Assembly (NCBI GenBank): GCA_937958185.1
Contig: CALFFN010000023.1
Coordinates: forward strand, 1 to 22,888
Direction: 5' to 3'
DNA: 22,888 bases
From: an uncultured Neglectibacter sp.
GTDB lineage: Bacteria > Bacillota > Clostridia > Oscillospirales > Acutalibacteraceae
Below the pieces are notes generated by a model. The model had not been told where the DNA came from, made no database searches, and worked only from the letters and a program-made list of their open reading frames with translations. Below, one piece after another: positions 6,243-13,424 of the stretch; the stretch's first letter is position 1; every line of letters begins with the position of its first letter. The position numbers and the translations under genes are program-made.

Positions 6243-6338
6243 TTATATCAGGCTGCGGTGCAGCGCAGAAATTTCCGGCACAATGTCCTCAATGGCTCCG
6301 TGCCGGGACATGGTATTCAGAACGGTACGGTTTGACAT
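6243..6338 (-). CDS. 31-aa micro-ORF inside the rhamnose-type operon
   Basis: The 121 bases between rhaB and the isomerase contain an ATG frame reading MSNRTVLNTMSRHGAIEDIV and ending PEISALHRSLI. It has its own AAAGGAG eight bases upstream, begins 14 bases after the rhaB stop and stops 12 bases before the next ATG, with the next gene's GGAGG right behind the stop codon. This spacing is what a genuine gene in a tight operon shows. I recognise no family. It may be a small regulatory or chaperone-like peptide, a translational-coupling ORF, or a relic of a larger protein. Confidence 0.55.
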   Translation of the reverse strand: MSNRTVLNTMSRHGAIEDIVPEISALHRSLI

Positions 6339-6352
6339 AACGGTTCTCCTTT

Positions 6353-7651
6353 TTACGGCTGTACGGTCTGTGCCGCCATGATCTGACAGTTCAGGTTACC
6401 CAGGGCGGTAGCCTCTATGGGCAGGGCGATCACTTTCAGCCCGGTCTCCTCCTCCGTCAGGCGGTTGAGATATTGATTTTTCGCTCCGCCGCCCACCAGA
6501 TACAGCGCGTGATACCTGCGCCCGGTAAGCTTTTCTATTTCCCGCGCCGTTTCGCCGTAGCATTTTGCCAGAGAACGGTAGGCGCACCGAAAATAGTCCG
6601 CCGGAGATTGGGGCGCGGCATACCCGGCTTCGATGAGGGTCTTCTTCATCGTTCCTGCCATGGACTGCGGCGCCAGAAAGCACGGGGCGTTCACATCCAC
6701 CAGACCGGGATAGCCGCTTTCCTCCGCCCCCGCCGCAAGGGCGGAAAACTCCTCGTTCGGGCAAAGCTCGGCGCGGAGCCGGTTCACCATCCACATTCCC
6801 ATGATATTTTTGAGAAAGCGGAAATACCCTACGCCGCCTTCATTGGAAAAATTGGCTTCCAGGCTTTCCGGGGTGGTGACGGCGGCGGGCAGCTTTGCGC
6901 CCAGCAGGCTCCACGTGCCGGAGGAAAGGAACAGCTCCTCCCCCTTCATGGGAATGCCCTCTACCGCGCTGGCGGTGTCGTGGGTGGGACAGAGCACCAC
7001 CCTGATCCCTTTGTACTCCCCCAGCACCGTACCGGGTCGGCTGAGCCCGCCAAACAGCCCCTCCGGCAGCCCCAGCTTTCGGATCACTTCCCTGTCGAAC
7101 TGCCCGGTGGCGGCATTTACCAGCCCTGTAGTGGTGGCGTTGGTGTACTCGTGGGCTTTTTTCCCGCTGAGCCTCCACATCAGGTATTCGGGCACCATCA
7201 GATAATCGGTGACGCCCTCCAGCCGCCCGCTGAGCTTGTCGGCATAGAGCTGGTAGATGGTGTTGAAGGGCTGGAACTGGATCCCTGTCCGGGCATACAG
7301 CTCCGGGAAAGGCACGATCTCATGCACCCGTTTTACCGCCTGCTTTGTCCGGCTGTCCCGGTATGCATAGCAGGGCAGGACAGACCGATCCTCTTTCAGC
7401 AGCACATAGTCCACCGCCCAGGTGTCGATGGAAAGGCTCTCCACCCGGGGATATTTTTCCAGCGCCGCGTCTATCCCCGCCCTGACCTCCTGCTCCAGGC
7501 GCTCCATGTTCCAGACCAGGTGACCGTCCTGCTCTGCCACCCCGTTGGAAAAGCGGTAGACCTCCTCTGTTTTCAGCGCGCCCTCCTCCTGCCAGCCCAC
7601 AATGTGCCGACCAGAGCTGGCGCCGATGTCGATTGCAAGAGTATAGTTCAT
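6353..7651 (-). CDS. rhaB: Rhamnulokinase (FGGY kinase family)
   Basis: A 432-aa ATP-dependent sugar kinase that phosphorylates L-rhamnulose at O1. Visible motifs are the phosphate-1 loop DIGASSGR (8-15), SIDTWAVDYVLL (74-85), AYRDSRT (96-102), RTGIQFQPFNTIYQL (121-135), YTNATTTGLVN (169-179), CPTHDTASAV with the likely catalytic Asp at 225, SSGTWSLLG and the C-terminal GGGAKNQYLNRL. Each has a close equivalent in E. coli RhaB (489 aa); this copy is somewhat shorter. The first gene of the operon, it has AAGGAGG just upstream of ATG 7651 and a promoter about 70 bases upstream. Neither a RhaR/RhaS-type regulator nor a transporter is adjacent. Confidence 0.93.
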   Translation of the reverse strand: MNYTLAIDIGASSGRHIVGWQEEGALKTEEVYRFSNGVAEQDGHLVWNMERLEQEVRAGIDAALEKYPRVESLSIDTWAVDYVLLKEDRSVLPCYAYRDSRTKQAVKRVHEIVPFPELYARTGIQFQPFNTIYQLYADKLSGRLEGVTDYLMVPEYLMWRLSGKKAHEYTNATTTGLVNAATGQFDREVIRKLGLPEGLFGGLSRPGTVLGEYKGIRVVLCPTHDTASAVEGIPMKGEELFLSSGTWSLLGAKLPAAVTTPESLEANFSNEGGVGYFRFLKNIMGMWMVNRLRAELCPNEEFSALAAGAEESGYPGLVDVNAPCFLAPQSMAGTMKKTLIEAGYAAPQSPADYFRCAYRSLAKCYGETAREIEKLTGRRYHALYLVGGGAKNQYLNRLTEEETGLKVIALPIEATALGNLNCQIMAAQTVQP

Positions 7652-7719
7652 AAGACCTCCTTATGTTCCTGTCAGCCCGCCGGATCTCCCCGTATTTTTC
7701 CAGCGCGATCTATACTCCT

Positions 7720-7748
7720 ATTGTAAAAATTCAGCCCGGAAAAGTCAA
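7720..7748 (-). promoter_or_regulatory. Promoter of the rhamnose-type operon
   Basis: Minus strand TTGACT (7748-7743), 17-base spacer, TACAAT (7725-7720), about 70 bases upstream of rhaB. It lies back to back with the promoter of the surface-protein gene, the two -35 boxes being ~34 bases apart, so a shared regulator could act between them. No clear operator dyad was found. Confidence 0.75.
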
Positions 7749-7782
7749 TGGGGGATAATTGCCGGGATTTCCTCTGCTTTTC

Positions 7783-7811
7783 TTGCCTTTTCCCGCCAGA
7801 CATGTTAAAAT
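7783..7811 (+). promoter_or_regulatory. Possible promoter of the surface-protein gene
   Basis: TTGCCT (7783-7788), 17 bases, TAAAAT (7806-7811), followed by a ~75-base leader to ATG 7899. Confidence 0.45.
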
Positions 7812-7898
7812 TTTACTAATATACAAGGAACATACTGCGTATGGCACTCTGTGCGCTTTATGTCTAGTCGAAAAATGATATCCGGGAGAGGGTTACAT

Positions 7899-10800
7899 AT
7901 GAGAAAAGCGAGGAAAGCCTTAGCCCTGTTGCTGGCTGTATGCCTGCTGTACATCGGTTTGCCATTTTTACAAAGCACGGCGGCGGGGCTTACCACCGGC
8001 GGTCAGTGCGGGGAGAACGCGGTCTGGAGCCTGGACGAAACAAGCGGCGTGCTCATTATCTCCGGCACAGGGGCCATGCAGGACGGCGCCATTTTTAACG
8101 CCGCGAATTCTGAGGAATATTCCCTCGCCCAGAAAGTGAAAAGCGCTTATGTGTCTCAGGGGATCACCCGCCTTGGAAACGGCGTTTTTTCCAACTGCGT
8201 CAACATGAAAACCGTTTCCGTCCCGGACAGCGTCGCCGCGGTGGGGCTGAATTCCTTCCGAAACTGCCAGAAGCTGACGGACGTATATTACGGTGGAACG
8301 GCCGCACAATGGAGCGCCATGGAAATAGATAGTTTTGGGAACGGCAACAGCGTCTTTCAGAACGCTACCGTTCATTATAACGATTTTCAGGAGCCGCCTG
8401 CGGAACCTACCCCCGCACCTGCTCCCACGCCCTCTACCGCATATCTGGAATATGAAAAAAAGGCAGATCATGTAGTCATTACAGGCTGTAACCGAAACGC
8501 CGGGGGGATAATCATAATACCCGATGAAATAGAAGGTCTGCCCGTGACGGAGCTTGCCTCCTTTGCCTTTGGCTACTGCGAACATATTCTGAAAATCATC
8601 ATACCCGCCAGCGTTACCGCCATTCACCCCGAGGGCGCCATCGTCGTATGCCCTGATCTTCTTGCCATCGAAGTGGACGAGGACAACCCCAACTACTGCT
8701 CGGACGACGGCATTTTGTTTAATAAAGACCAGACCACACTGATCCGCTATCCCTCCGCAAAGCCCGGCTTTTCCTACACGATACCGGACGGCGTTACCAA
8801 GCTTGCCGACCGGGCGTTTTGCGGCTGCAAAGGCTTAATGGGCATTGATATCCCGGATACTGTTTCGGTGATAGACCCCCGGGTGTTCCTTGAATGCGAT
8901 AATTTAGCAAGTATTACAATACCCAATGGCGTTCCCACTATTGGCAATAACGCTTTTTGGCACTGCATCAATATGACCAGCGTCACTATCCCGGTAAGCG
9001 TCACTTTGATTGACGAGAGCGCGTTTTGTGATTGTATTAAATTGACGGACGTTTACTATGGCGGTACAAAAACGGACTGGGATAAGATCGACATTCGCGG
9101 GATCAATGAATACTCCAACGGACAGCTGAAAAAAGCCACGATCCATTATACAGAGGCTACGCCTACCCCCACGCCCACACCCACACCTGCACCTACACCT
9201 ACACCAACGCCCACACCTACGCCTACACCTACGCCTACACCTACGCCCACGCCTACGCCTACACCTACCCCCACACCCTCATCGACACCGACACCGGCAC
9301 CAACGCCCACACCCGGCGGCTCCCCGGCCATTGTGCTTGGCGGATCGCAGCTTGCAGGCGGGCAGGCTTCCAGTGTGTTCTTTGGAAATTACCCGCAGAG
9401 CAGCGCCGCGGAAAGCACAAAGGAGCCGATAAAATGGCGGGTGCTTTCCAACGACGGCGAAAAACTGTTTTTGATCTCAGATCAGAATCTTTACGGTCAT
9501 GAATATGCCCCGGATTGTACAAATTTTACGTGGGAGAACAGCTCGCTGCGCGCCTGGCTGGGCGGAACGTTTTTTAACAGCGCATTTTCCCTAAAGGAAC
9601 AAAGCCTGGTCGCCTATACCCCCCTGGAAAACGCGGATAATCTATCCTATCAGCAGCCCAGCGGCAGCGGCACTACAGATCGGATATACTGCCTGTCTAT
9701 CGCGGAAGCCAGTAATGCCAGCTACTTTCCAAGTGACAGCAGCCGTATCGCGACAAATACCGCCTATGCCGCAAATTGTTTCGCCGGAGAGGACAGCACC
9801 GGTCAACCTCGTACATGGTGGCTGCGCTCCCGCGGTTCTTCCATAGACATGGCGGCCGATGTAATGGCTAACGGCCGGGTAGACAGCGACGGCTCCTGGG
9901 CAAATAATATTCGGGCAGTGCGCCCGGCGTTTCATCTGGAGCTGAGCCCCGTCCTCTTTACTTCCGCCGCCGCAGACGGTACCTGGACCATCGGTGCCAT
10001 GAGCGCGCCCGGAACGAATTTGACAAATGAATGGAAGCTGACGCTCAAGGACAGCAGCCGCAGCGGTTTCACCGCAAGCTTTTCTTCTTCCAACGGCGGT
10101 GAAACGCAGGCGGGCGCCGCTGTTGCGGTAAGCTATTCAGGCGCGAAAACCGGGACCGGCGAATACGTTTCCGCCATGATCACGGACAGCGGCAACAAGG
10201 TTTTGGCCTATGGACGCATTGCCCAAAACAGTTCCGGCGGTACAGCGGCTGTCACGATTCCCGATGACCTTCCGCTTGGGAGCTATACCCTTAAGGTGTT
10301 CAGTGAACAATATAACGGAGACAAAAAGACAGGCTACGCAAGTGATTTTGTTGACCTGCCTCTTACAGTGACAGATTCAACGCCTACGCCAACACCTACA
10401 CCCACGCCAACACCTACGCCCACACCGACCCCTTCCCCCACGCCGACGGCAAAACCGACAAATAAACCTGATGTCCAGCCTGTTCCTGAGCCGGAAGAAA
10501 AGGGACTTCCCTTCACCGACATTTCAGAAAACGACTGGTATTATAGTGCTGTGAAACTTGCGTATGAGCAGGGGCTGATGTTTGGCACAGGAGAGGTCAG
10601 GTTTACACCCAACCAGCCACTTACCCGCGGTATGGCGGTAACGGTGCTGTATCGCATGGCGGGAAAGCCGGAAGCAAACGCAGCTGTGCCCTTTACAGAC
10701 CTGCGAAATGGAAGCTATTATGAAAAAGCCGTCCGCTGGGCGTATCATAACGGGATCGCGGCAGGGCGCACGGGAACGAGCTTTGCGCCGAACGAACCCA

Positions 10801-11042
10801 TCACCCGGCAGGAGCTGGCGATACTGCTCTACCATTACAGCGGGGATTCAGCCGAACAGGATCCTCTGGCAGCCTTTCGAGACAATGGAAAAGTCAGCGC
10901 CTATGCCCGTCCCGCTCTGTGTTGGGCGGTGAAAAGTGAAATCATTTTCGGCAAAGGCAGTGGTATTCTGGATCCACTGGGACCTGCAACCAGAGCAGAG
11001 GCGGCTTCTATGCTGATGAGATACTGGAGGCTTGCCCAGTAA
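7899..11042 (+). CDS. Secreted multidomain surface protein: BspA-type LRRs, DUF6273-like domain, SLH anchor
   Basis: A 1047-aa exported protein. Residues 1-30 are a signal peptide (MRKARK, then ALALLLAVCLLYIGLPF, cleavage near STAAG). Two blocks of BspA-like LRR_5 repeats follow (~70-140 and ~210-405; unit like ITIPNGVPTIGNNAFWHC), each closed by LTDVYYGGT. A Thr-Pro linker (~421-472) leads to a domain resembling DUF6273 (~485-690: FFGNYPQS, IKWRVLSND, FLISDQNLYGHEY, WENSSLRAWL, TWWLRSRG, AVRPAFHLEL). A beta-rich Ig-like segment, a second Thr-Pro linker (~828-850) and three C-terminal SLH modules (for example FTDISENDWYYSAVKLAYEQ) complete it. SLH domains usually hold proteins to the wall by secondary polymer, so LRR and DUF6273 parts probably face outwards for adhesion. 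GGGAGAGGG before ATG 7899 decides the start; the frame is open from 7851. Confidence 0.9.
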   Translation: MRKARKALALLLAVCLLYIGLPFLQSTAAGLTTGGQCGENAVWSLDETSGVLIISGTGAMQDGAIFNAANSEEYSLAQKVKSAYVSQGITRLGNGVFSNCVNMKTVSVPDSVAAVGLNSFRNCQKLTDVYYGGTAAQWSAMEIDSFGNGNSVFQNATVHYNDFQEPPAEPTPAPAPTPSTAYLEYEKKADHVVITGCNRNAGGIIIIPDEIEGLPVTELASFAFGYCEHILKIIIPASVTAIHPEGAIVVCPDLLAIEVDEDNPNYCSDDGILFNKDQTTLIRYPSAKPGFSYTIPDGVTKLADRAFCGCKGLMGIDIPDTVSVIDPRVFLECDNLASITIPNGVPTIGNNAFWHCINMTSVTIPVSVTLIDESAFCDCIKLTDVYYGGTKTDWDKIDIRGINEYSNGQLKKATIHYTEATPTPTPTPTPAPTPTPTPTPTPTPTPTPTPTPTPTPTPTPSSTPTPAPTPTPGGSPAIVLGGSQLAGGQASSVFFGNYPQSSAAESTKEPIKWRVLSNDGEKLFLISDQNLYGHEYAPDCTNFTWENSSLRAWLGGTFFNSAFSLKEQSLVAYTPLENADNLSYQQPSGSGTTDRIYCLSIAEASNASYFPSDSSRIATNTAYAANCFAGEDSTGQPRTWWLRSRGSSIDMAADVMANGRVDSDGSWANNIRAVRPAFHLELSPVLFTSAAADGTWTIGAMSAPGTNLTNEWKLTLKDSSRSGFTASFSSSNGGETQAGAAVAVSYSGAKTGTGEYVSAMITDSGNKVLAYGRIAQNSSGGTAAVTIPDDLPLGSYTLKVFSEQYNGDKKTGYASDFVDLPLTVTDSTPTPTPTPTPTPTPTPTPSPTPTAKPTNKPDVQPVPEPEEKGLPFTDISENDWYYSAVKLAYEQGLMFGTGEVRFTPNQPLTRGMAVTVLYRMAGKPEANAAVPFTDLRNGSYYEKAVRWAYHNGIAAGRTGTSFAPNEPITRQELAILLYHYSGDSAEQDPLAAFRDNGKVSAYARPALCWAVKSEIIFGKGSGILDPLGPATRAEAASMLMRYWRLAQ
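9159..9314 (+). repeat. Thr-Pro hexanucleotide tract 1
   Basis: About 52 codons of alternating ACN-CCN with few Ala or Ser interruptions, a low-complexity hinge between LRR and DUF6273-like domains. Slippage could change its length in frame in units of six bases. Confidence 0.95.
10380..10449 (+). repeat. Thr-Pro hexanucleotide tract 2
   Basis: A shorter ACN-CCN tract of about 23 codons separates the Ig-like part from the SLH anchor of the same protein. Confidence 0.92.
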
Positions 11043-11055
11043 AATTTCATCTCCA

Positions 11056-11096
11056 AAAAGAGGCGGATACAGGAACCCTGTACCCGCTCTTTTCTT
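11056..11096 (+). terminator. Intrinsic terminator of the surface-protein gene
   Basis: AAAAGAGGCGG and TACAGG pair, with small internal loops, with CCTGTA and CCGCTCTTTT, followed by CTTTT, 14 bases after the stop codon. Confidence 0.8.
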
Positions 11097-11113
11097 TTAT
11101 GAAAAACAAAGAA

Positions 11114-11138
11114 CGCCATGCTCATAAAGAGCACGGCG
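11114..11138 (-). terminator. Terminator attached to the tRNA-Thr fragment
   Basis: On the minus strand CGCCGTGCTC pairs with GAGCATGGCG (one G-U) around TTTAT, then TTCTTTGTTTTT. The wobble fits minus-strand RNA. It directly follows a tRNA-Thr 3' fragment, mimicking a tRNA gene end. Confidence 0.7.
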
Positions 11139-11143
11139 CTTTC

Positions 11144-11166
11144 TGGAGCTGCTATCCAGATTCGAA
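11144..11166 (-). repeat. tRNA-Thr 3'-end fragment
   Basis: 23 bases identical to the T-arm, acceptor and CCA end of the intact tRNA-Thr (11327-11349), same orientation, followed by a terminator hairpin of its own. It is the third tRNA 3' duplicate in the window. Confidence 0.88.
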
Positions 11167-11175
11167 ACTAGAAAA

Positions 11176-11282
11176 AAGGTATCTGCGATACCTTCTGGAA
11201 GAAGCTCCGCTTCTTCCCCCTGAATCATATGGGGCTGCGCCCCAAACCCCCGCCGCATTTTCGGCGTGTGGATGAGGTCTCC
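11176..11282. repeat. Hairpin array between tRNA-Thr and its fragment
   Basis: Three perfect hairpins with three-base loops follow in close succession: AAGGTATC/GATACCTT (11176-11194), GGAAGAAGC/GCTTCTTCC (11197-11217) and TGGGGC/GCCCCA (11230-11244). The stretch ends with 13 bases (11270-11282) identical to the tRNA-Thr variable/T-arm region, but inverted. No coding function is supported. Confidence 0.7.
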
Positions 11283-11291
11283 TCTGAAAAC

Positions 11292-11326
11292 AAAAAGTGC
11301 CTGACTTTCTCAAGTCAAGCACTCTT
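11292..11326 (-). terminator. Intrinsic terminator of the tRNA-Asp/tRNA-Thr transcript
   Basis: Arms AGTGCCTGACTT and AAGTCAAGCACT (11296-11323), one pair being G-U only in minus-strand RNA, followed by TTTTTGTTTT on the minus strand, adjoining the CCA of tRNA-Thr. Confidence 0.88.
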
Positions 11327-11402
<76 letters not shown>

Positions 11403-11403
11403 A

Positions 11404-11480
11404 TGGCGACCCGGAACGGGCTCGAACCGTCGACCTCTAGCGTGACAGGCTAGCGTTCTAACCAACTGAACTACCGGGCC
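11404..11480 (-). tRNA. tRNA-Asp(GTC)
   Basis: Acceptor GGCCCGG/CCGGGTC, anticodon stem CTAGC/GCTAG with loop CTGTCAC (anticodon GTC), T-loop TTCGAGC, encoded CCA. It is the first gene of a two-tRNA transcript. Confidence 0.96.
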
Positions 11481-11510
11481 AAGAGCCTGTTTTTTTATCA
11501 GGCAACGGTT

Positions 11511-11539
11511 ATTATACAATAGGTCATTTCCATTGTCAA
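11511..11539 (-). promoter_or_regulatory. Consensus promoter of tRNA-Asp/tRNA-Thr
   Basis: Perfect TTGACA (11539-11534), 17-base spacer, perfect TATAAT (11516-11511) on the minus strand, 30 bases before tRNA-Asp. Confidence 0.93.
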
Positions 11540-11821
11540 GCTTTTTCTCATCGGGAAACTGCGTCTTTTTTCAATTTTGATTTTTTGCCGGGAATTTTTC
11601 TGAAATCAAGAAGATTTCCCGGGACAGGAAAATTTCCGCCCACCAATTTTTCCAAAGCTTTCCTGCGGAAAACTTTTGCTATTCTAATGTCACAGGTTCG
11701 CCTTCTGGATTTATCCTACAAAACAAAAAAGATATTTTCGCTCTCTTTTAAAAAAATTATCCAGTGCCCATGCGGATTTTAGACTTTGCAGAACTGTGTG
11801 ATACAAAAAAGATGTCCTTGC
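11540..11821. other. AT-rich spacer without recognised features
   Basis: About 280 bases with many T-runs and no supported gene. A weak TATTCT box is followed at 11688 by an unsupported 26-codon frame with no ribosome binding site. Confidence 0.5.
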
Positions 11822-11982
11822 CCGTGAAAGATTGGTAGCGACCAAATCGGCGTAAAAACGGCGCATTTATAAGCTGTTAGCCGATGGGAGCGTGATCTTT
11901 CACGGAGAGGAGCGGCAATCCGAACGGTAAAGCCGCATTTTGCGCAGAAAAATGCGGCGAACCACAAGGATTCGCCGCGACG
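11822..11982 (+). repeat. tRNA-linked structured repeat, compact copy
   Basis: A 161-base version of the element at the window start, lacking the ~60-base internal insert. Predicted fold on the plus strand: CCGTGAAAGAT (11822-11832) with ATCTTTCACGG (11895-11905), perfect; ATCGGC (11846-11851) with GCCGAT (11880-11885); GCGGCAATCC (11912-11921) with GGATTCGCCGC (11968-11978, one bulged C); and inside that GCCGCATTTT (11932-11941) with AAAATGCGGC (11949-11958). Its right edge abuts the CCA-encoding end of tRNA-Val with no base between. It could be a structured RNA, a non-autonomous mobile element or a site for processing or termination; none can be assigned to a known family from sequence alone. 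Confidence 0.85.
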
Positions 11983-12059
11983 TGGTGGGGACAACAGGAC
12001 TCGAACCTGTGACCTCCTACGTGTGAAGCAGGCGCTCTAACCAGCTGAGCTATGCCCCC
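11983..12059 (-). tRNA. tRNA-Val(CAC)
   Basis: Acceptor GGGGGCA/TGTCCCC (one G-U), anticodon stem CCTGC/GTAGG with loop TTCACAC (anticodon CAC), T-loop TTCGAGT, encoded CCA (11983-11985). No ordinary terminator follows. Transcription would run into the repeat, whose first long hairpins may take that role. Confidence 0.95.
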
Positions 12060-12071
12060 ATAACGTTTGAC

Positions 12072-12100
12072 ATTGTACCAGATTTCCGCCCATAAGTCAA
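12072..12100 (-). promoter_or_regulatory. Promoter of tRNA-Val
   Basis: Minus strand TTGACT (12100-12095), 17 bases, TACAAT (12077-12072), 12 bases before the tRNA. Confidence 0.9.
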
Positions 12101-12181
12101 GGTCTGAATTTGAAAAACTTTCCCGACCTCTCCCGCCCCGTCCGTGGGACAAACTCTGCCGCTTCAGAATAGTATAAAAAG

Positions 12182-12202
12182 CGGGAGGAATATTTCCTCC
12201 CG
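12182..12202 (-). terminator. Hairpin upstream of the lysozyme gene, probable minus-strand terminator
   Basis: CGGGAGGAA pairs perfectly with TTCCTCCCG around TAT. On the minus strand it is followed by CTTTTTATA, so it may insulate tRNA-Val from antisense read-through of the lysozyme gene. It may also lie in the lysozyme gene's leader. Confidence 0.5.
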
Positions 12203-12251
12203 AAAAGCGCATATGCTCTAAAGAAAAAGCGGAAGAAGGTGAAAACTCGGT

Positions 12252-13250
12252 ATGGCACAATTACCGGTAACAGGCATTGACATCTCGGAATTTAACGGCG
12301 ACGTGAACATTGCCGCGCTGAAAGGGCAGATCAGCTTTGTTATCATTCGCTGCGGCTATGGGAGCGATTATTCCAATCAGGACGACAGCCAGTATGAAGC
12401 CAATGTGAGAAAATGCGAGGCGGCGGGGATCCCCTACGGCGTGTACCTCTATTCTTACGCCAAGAATACCGCCATGGCGGAAAGCGAGGCCGCCCATACC
12501 CTGCGGCTGTTAAAGGGCAAGCGTCCGCTGTACGGCGTGTGGTACGATGTGGAGGACAACTCGCTGCCCACAGGGGAGACGCTGATCGACAACTGCATCA
12601 CCTATTGCCGGGCTATCGAAAACGCCGGCTATTATTGCGGCATTTACGCCTCCCTGTCCTGGTGGAACGGCAGACTGAACAGCCCCCGGCTGGACCCGTT
12701 CGACAAGTGGGTCGCGGAGTGGAACGATACGCTGGATTACAACAAACCCTTTGGCATTTGGCAGTACACGGATAACGGCATTTTGAACGGCAGACGGTTC
12801 GATATGAACCGGGCATATAAAGATTACCCCAAGATCATCGAAGAAATGGAGGGAACAGACATGACAAAAGCGGAGGTCGCCGCCCTTGCCCGGCAGGAGG
12901 CGCAGAAGGTCTATCAGGAAAACGAGGAGCGCTACAAGACCCTTGCGTCCGTCCCCGGCTGGGCAAGAAGCGAAGTGGAGCAGGTCTACGAGGAGCTTGA
13001 CCTGAACGGCACGGGAGAAGCGGCAGACGGCAGCACACAGCTGAATGCCAGCGCCACCTATGTGAGGGCGCTGTATGTGATCGCCAAGGTGCTGGATAAG
13101 ATCGACGGCAGGCTGACGGAAGGATCGGCTGCGGATATTTCAGAAGATGCGGAACAGCCTGCCATGCAGGTGGAAGCCGCGGCGGAGGAAGAATCCGCTG
13201 CAATAGAAGCGGAGCCGGAAGCAGAGCCCCCGGAGGAGTCTGAAGAATAG
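12252..13250 (+). CDS. GH25 lysozyme (N-acetylmuramidase) with acidic C-terminal tail
   Basis: A 332-aa peptidoglycan hydrolase cleaving MurNAc-GlcNAc bonds. The catalytic domain spans ~6-195: GIDISEFNG with D10, IIRCGYG, GVYLYSYA, the DxE pair in GVWYDVEDN (D99, E101), YYCGIYASLSWW, WVAEWN and GIWQYTDNG. From ~203 a helical segment (MTKAEVAALARQEAQKVYQ) leads to a short WARSEVEQVYEELDLNG module and then a tail of mostly Glu and Ala (~295-332). There is no signal peptide, as in phage-type endolysins, so export needs a holin-like route, lysis or a non-classical pathway. The start at 12252 follows GAAGAAGGTG. It is flanked by terminators, therefore monocistronic. It is possibly a domesticated prophage gene, though no other phage genes are near. 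Confidence 0.9.
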   Translation: MAQLPVTGIDISEFNGDVNIAALKGQISFVIIRCGYGSDYSNQDDSQYEANVRKCEAAGIPYGVYLYSYAKNTAMAESEAAHTLRLLKGKRPLYGVWYDVEDNSLPTGETLIDNCITYCRAIENAGYYCGIYASLSWWNGRLNSPRLDPFDKWVAEWNDTLDYNKPFGIWQYTDNGILNGRRFDMNRAYKDYPKIIEEMEGTDMTKAEVAALARQEAQKVYQENEERYKTLASVPGWARSEVEQVYEELDLNGTGEAADGSTQLNASATYVRALYVIAKVLDKIDGRLTEGSAADISEDAEQPAMQVEAAAEEESAAIEAEPEAEPPEESEE

Positions 13251-13275
13251 CCCCTGCGCATGGGAGAAAAATAAG

Positions 13276-13319
13276 AAAGCGCCGTCGCCGGAGACTTTTC
13301 CGGCGGCGGTGGCTTTTTT
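13276..13319 (+). terminator. Intrinsic terminator of the lysozyme gene
   Basis: A long GC-rich hairpin, GCCGTCGCCGGA with TCCGGCGGCGGT plus flanking GC/GC pairs, followed by six T. Confidence 0.93.
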
Positions 13320-13363
13320 CGGAAATTTCCCGGGAAATCCTGAGGGAACCGGCGGTCAGGCAG

Positions 13364-13392
13364 TTGACAAAGCGGGGTTTTGAGAGTAAGAT
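13364..13392 (+). promoter_or_regulatory. Promoter of the antiporter gene
   Basis: Perfect TTGACA (13364-13369), 17 bases, TAAGAT (13387-13392), 32 bases before ATG 13425. Confidence 0.85.
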
Positions 13393-13424
13393 AAGCTCCG
13401 ATTGAGAATAAAGGAAGGGTTTTT

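Noticed and set aside
4698..6335. Long plus-strand frame of 545 codons opposite rhaD and the isomerase gene
   Set aside because: It mirrors GC-rich codons of the genuine genes, shows no domain, and has no ribosome binding site. The same applies to 6473-7726 and 16367-18322 (+), and to 13517-14413 and 19911-20867 (-).
9159..9314. CRISPR-like short repeats
   Set aside because: This is an in-frame ACN-CCN low-complexity tract coding for a Thr-Pro linker, without spacers.
11600..11690. Similarity of this spacer to 1860-1915 (AATTTT, CCAAAGC and CCTGCG in the same order)
   Set aside because: The match is short, gapped and AT-rich, and not distinguishable from chance by eye.
11822..11982. HEARO/OMEGA-type RNA or another named tRNA-adjacent RNA class
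   Set aside because: GTGA at the left edge and the structured character recalled HEARO elements, but I see no IscB/IsrB gene and cannot match the consensus from memory, so I leave it unassigned.
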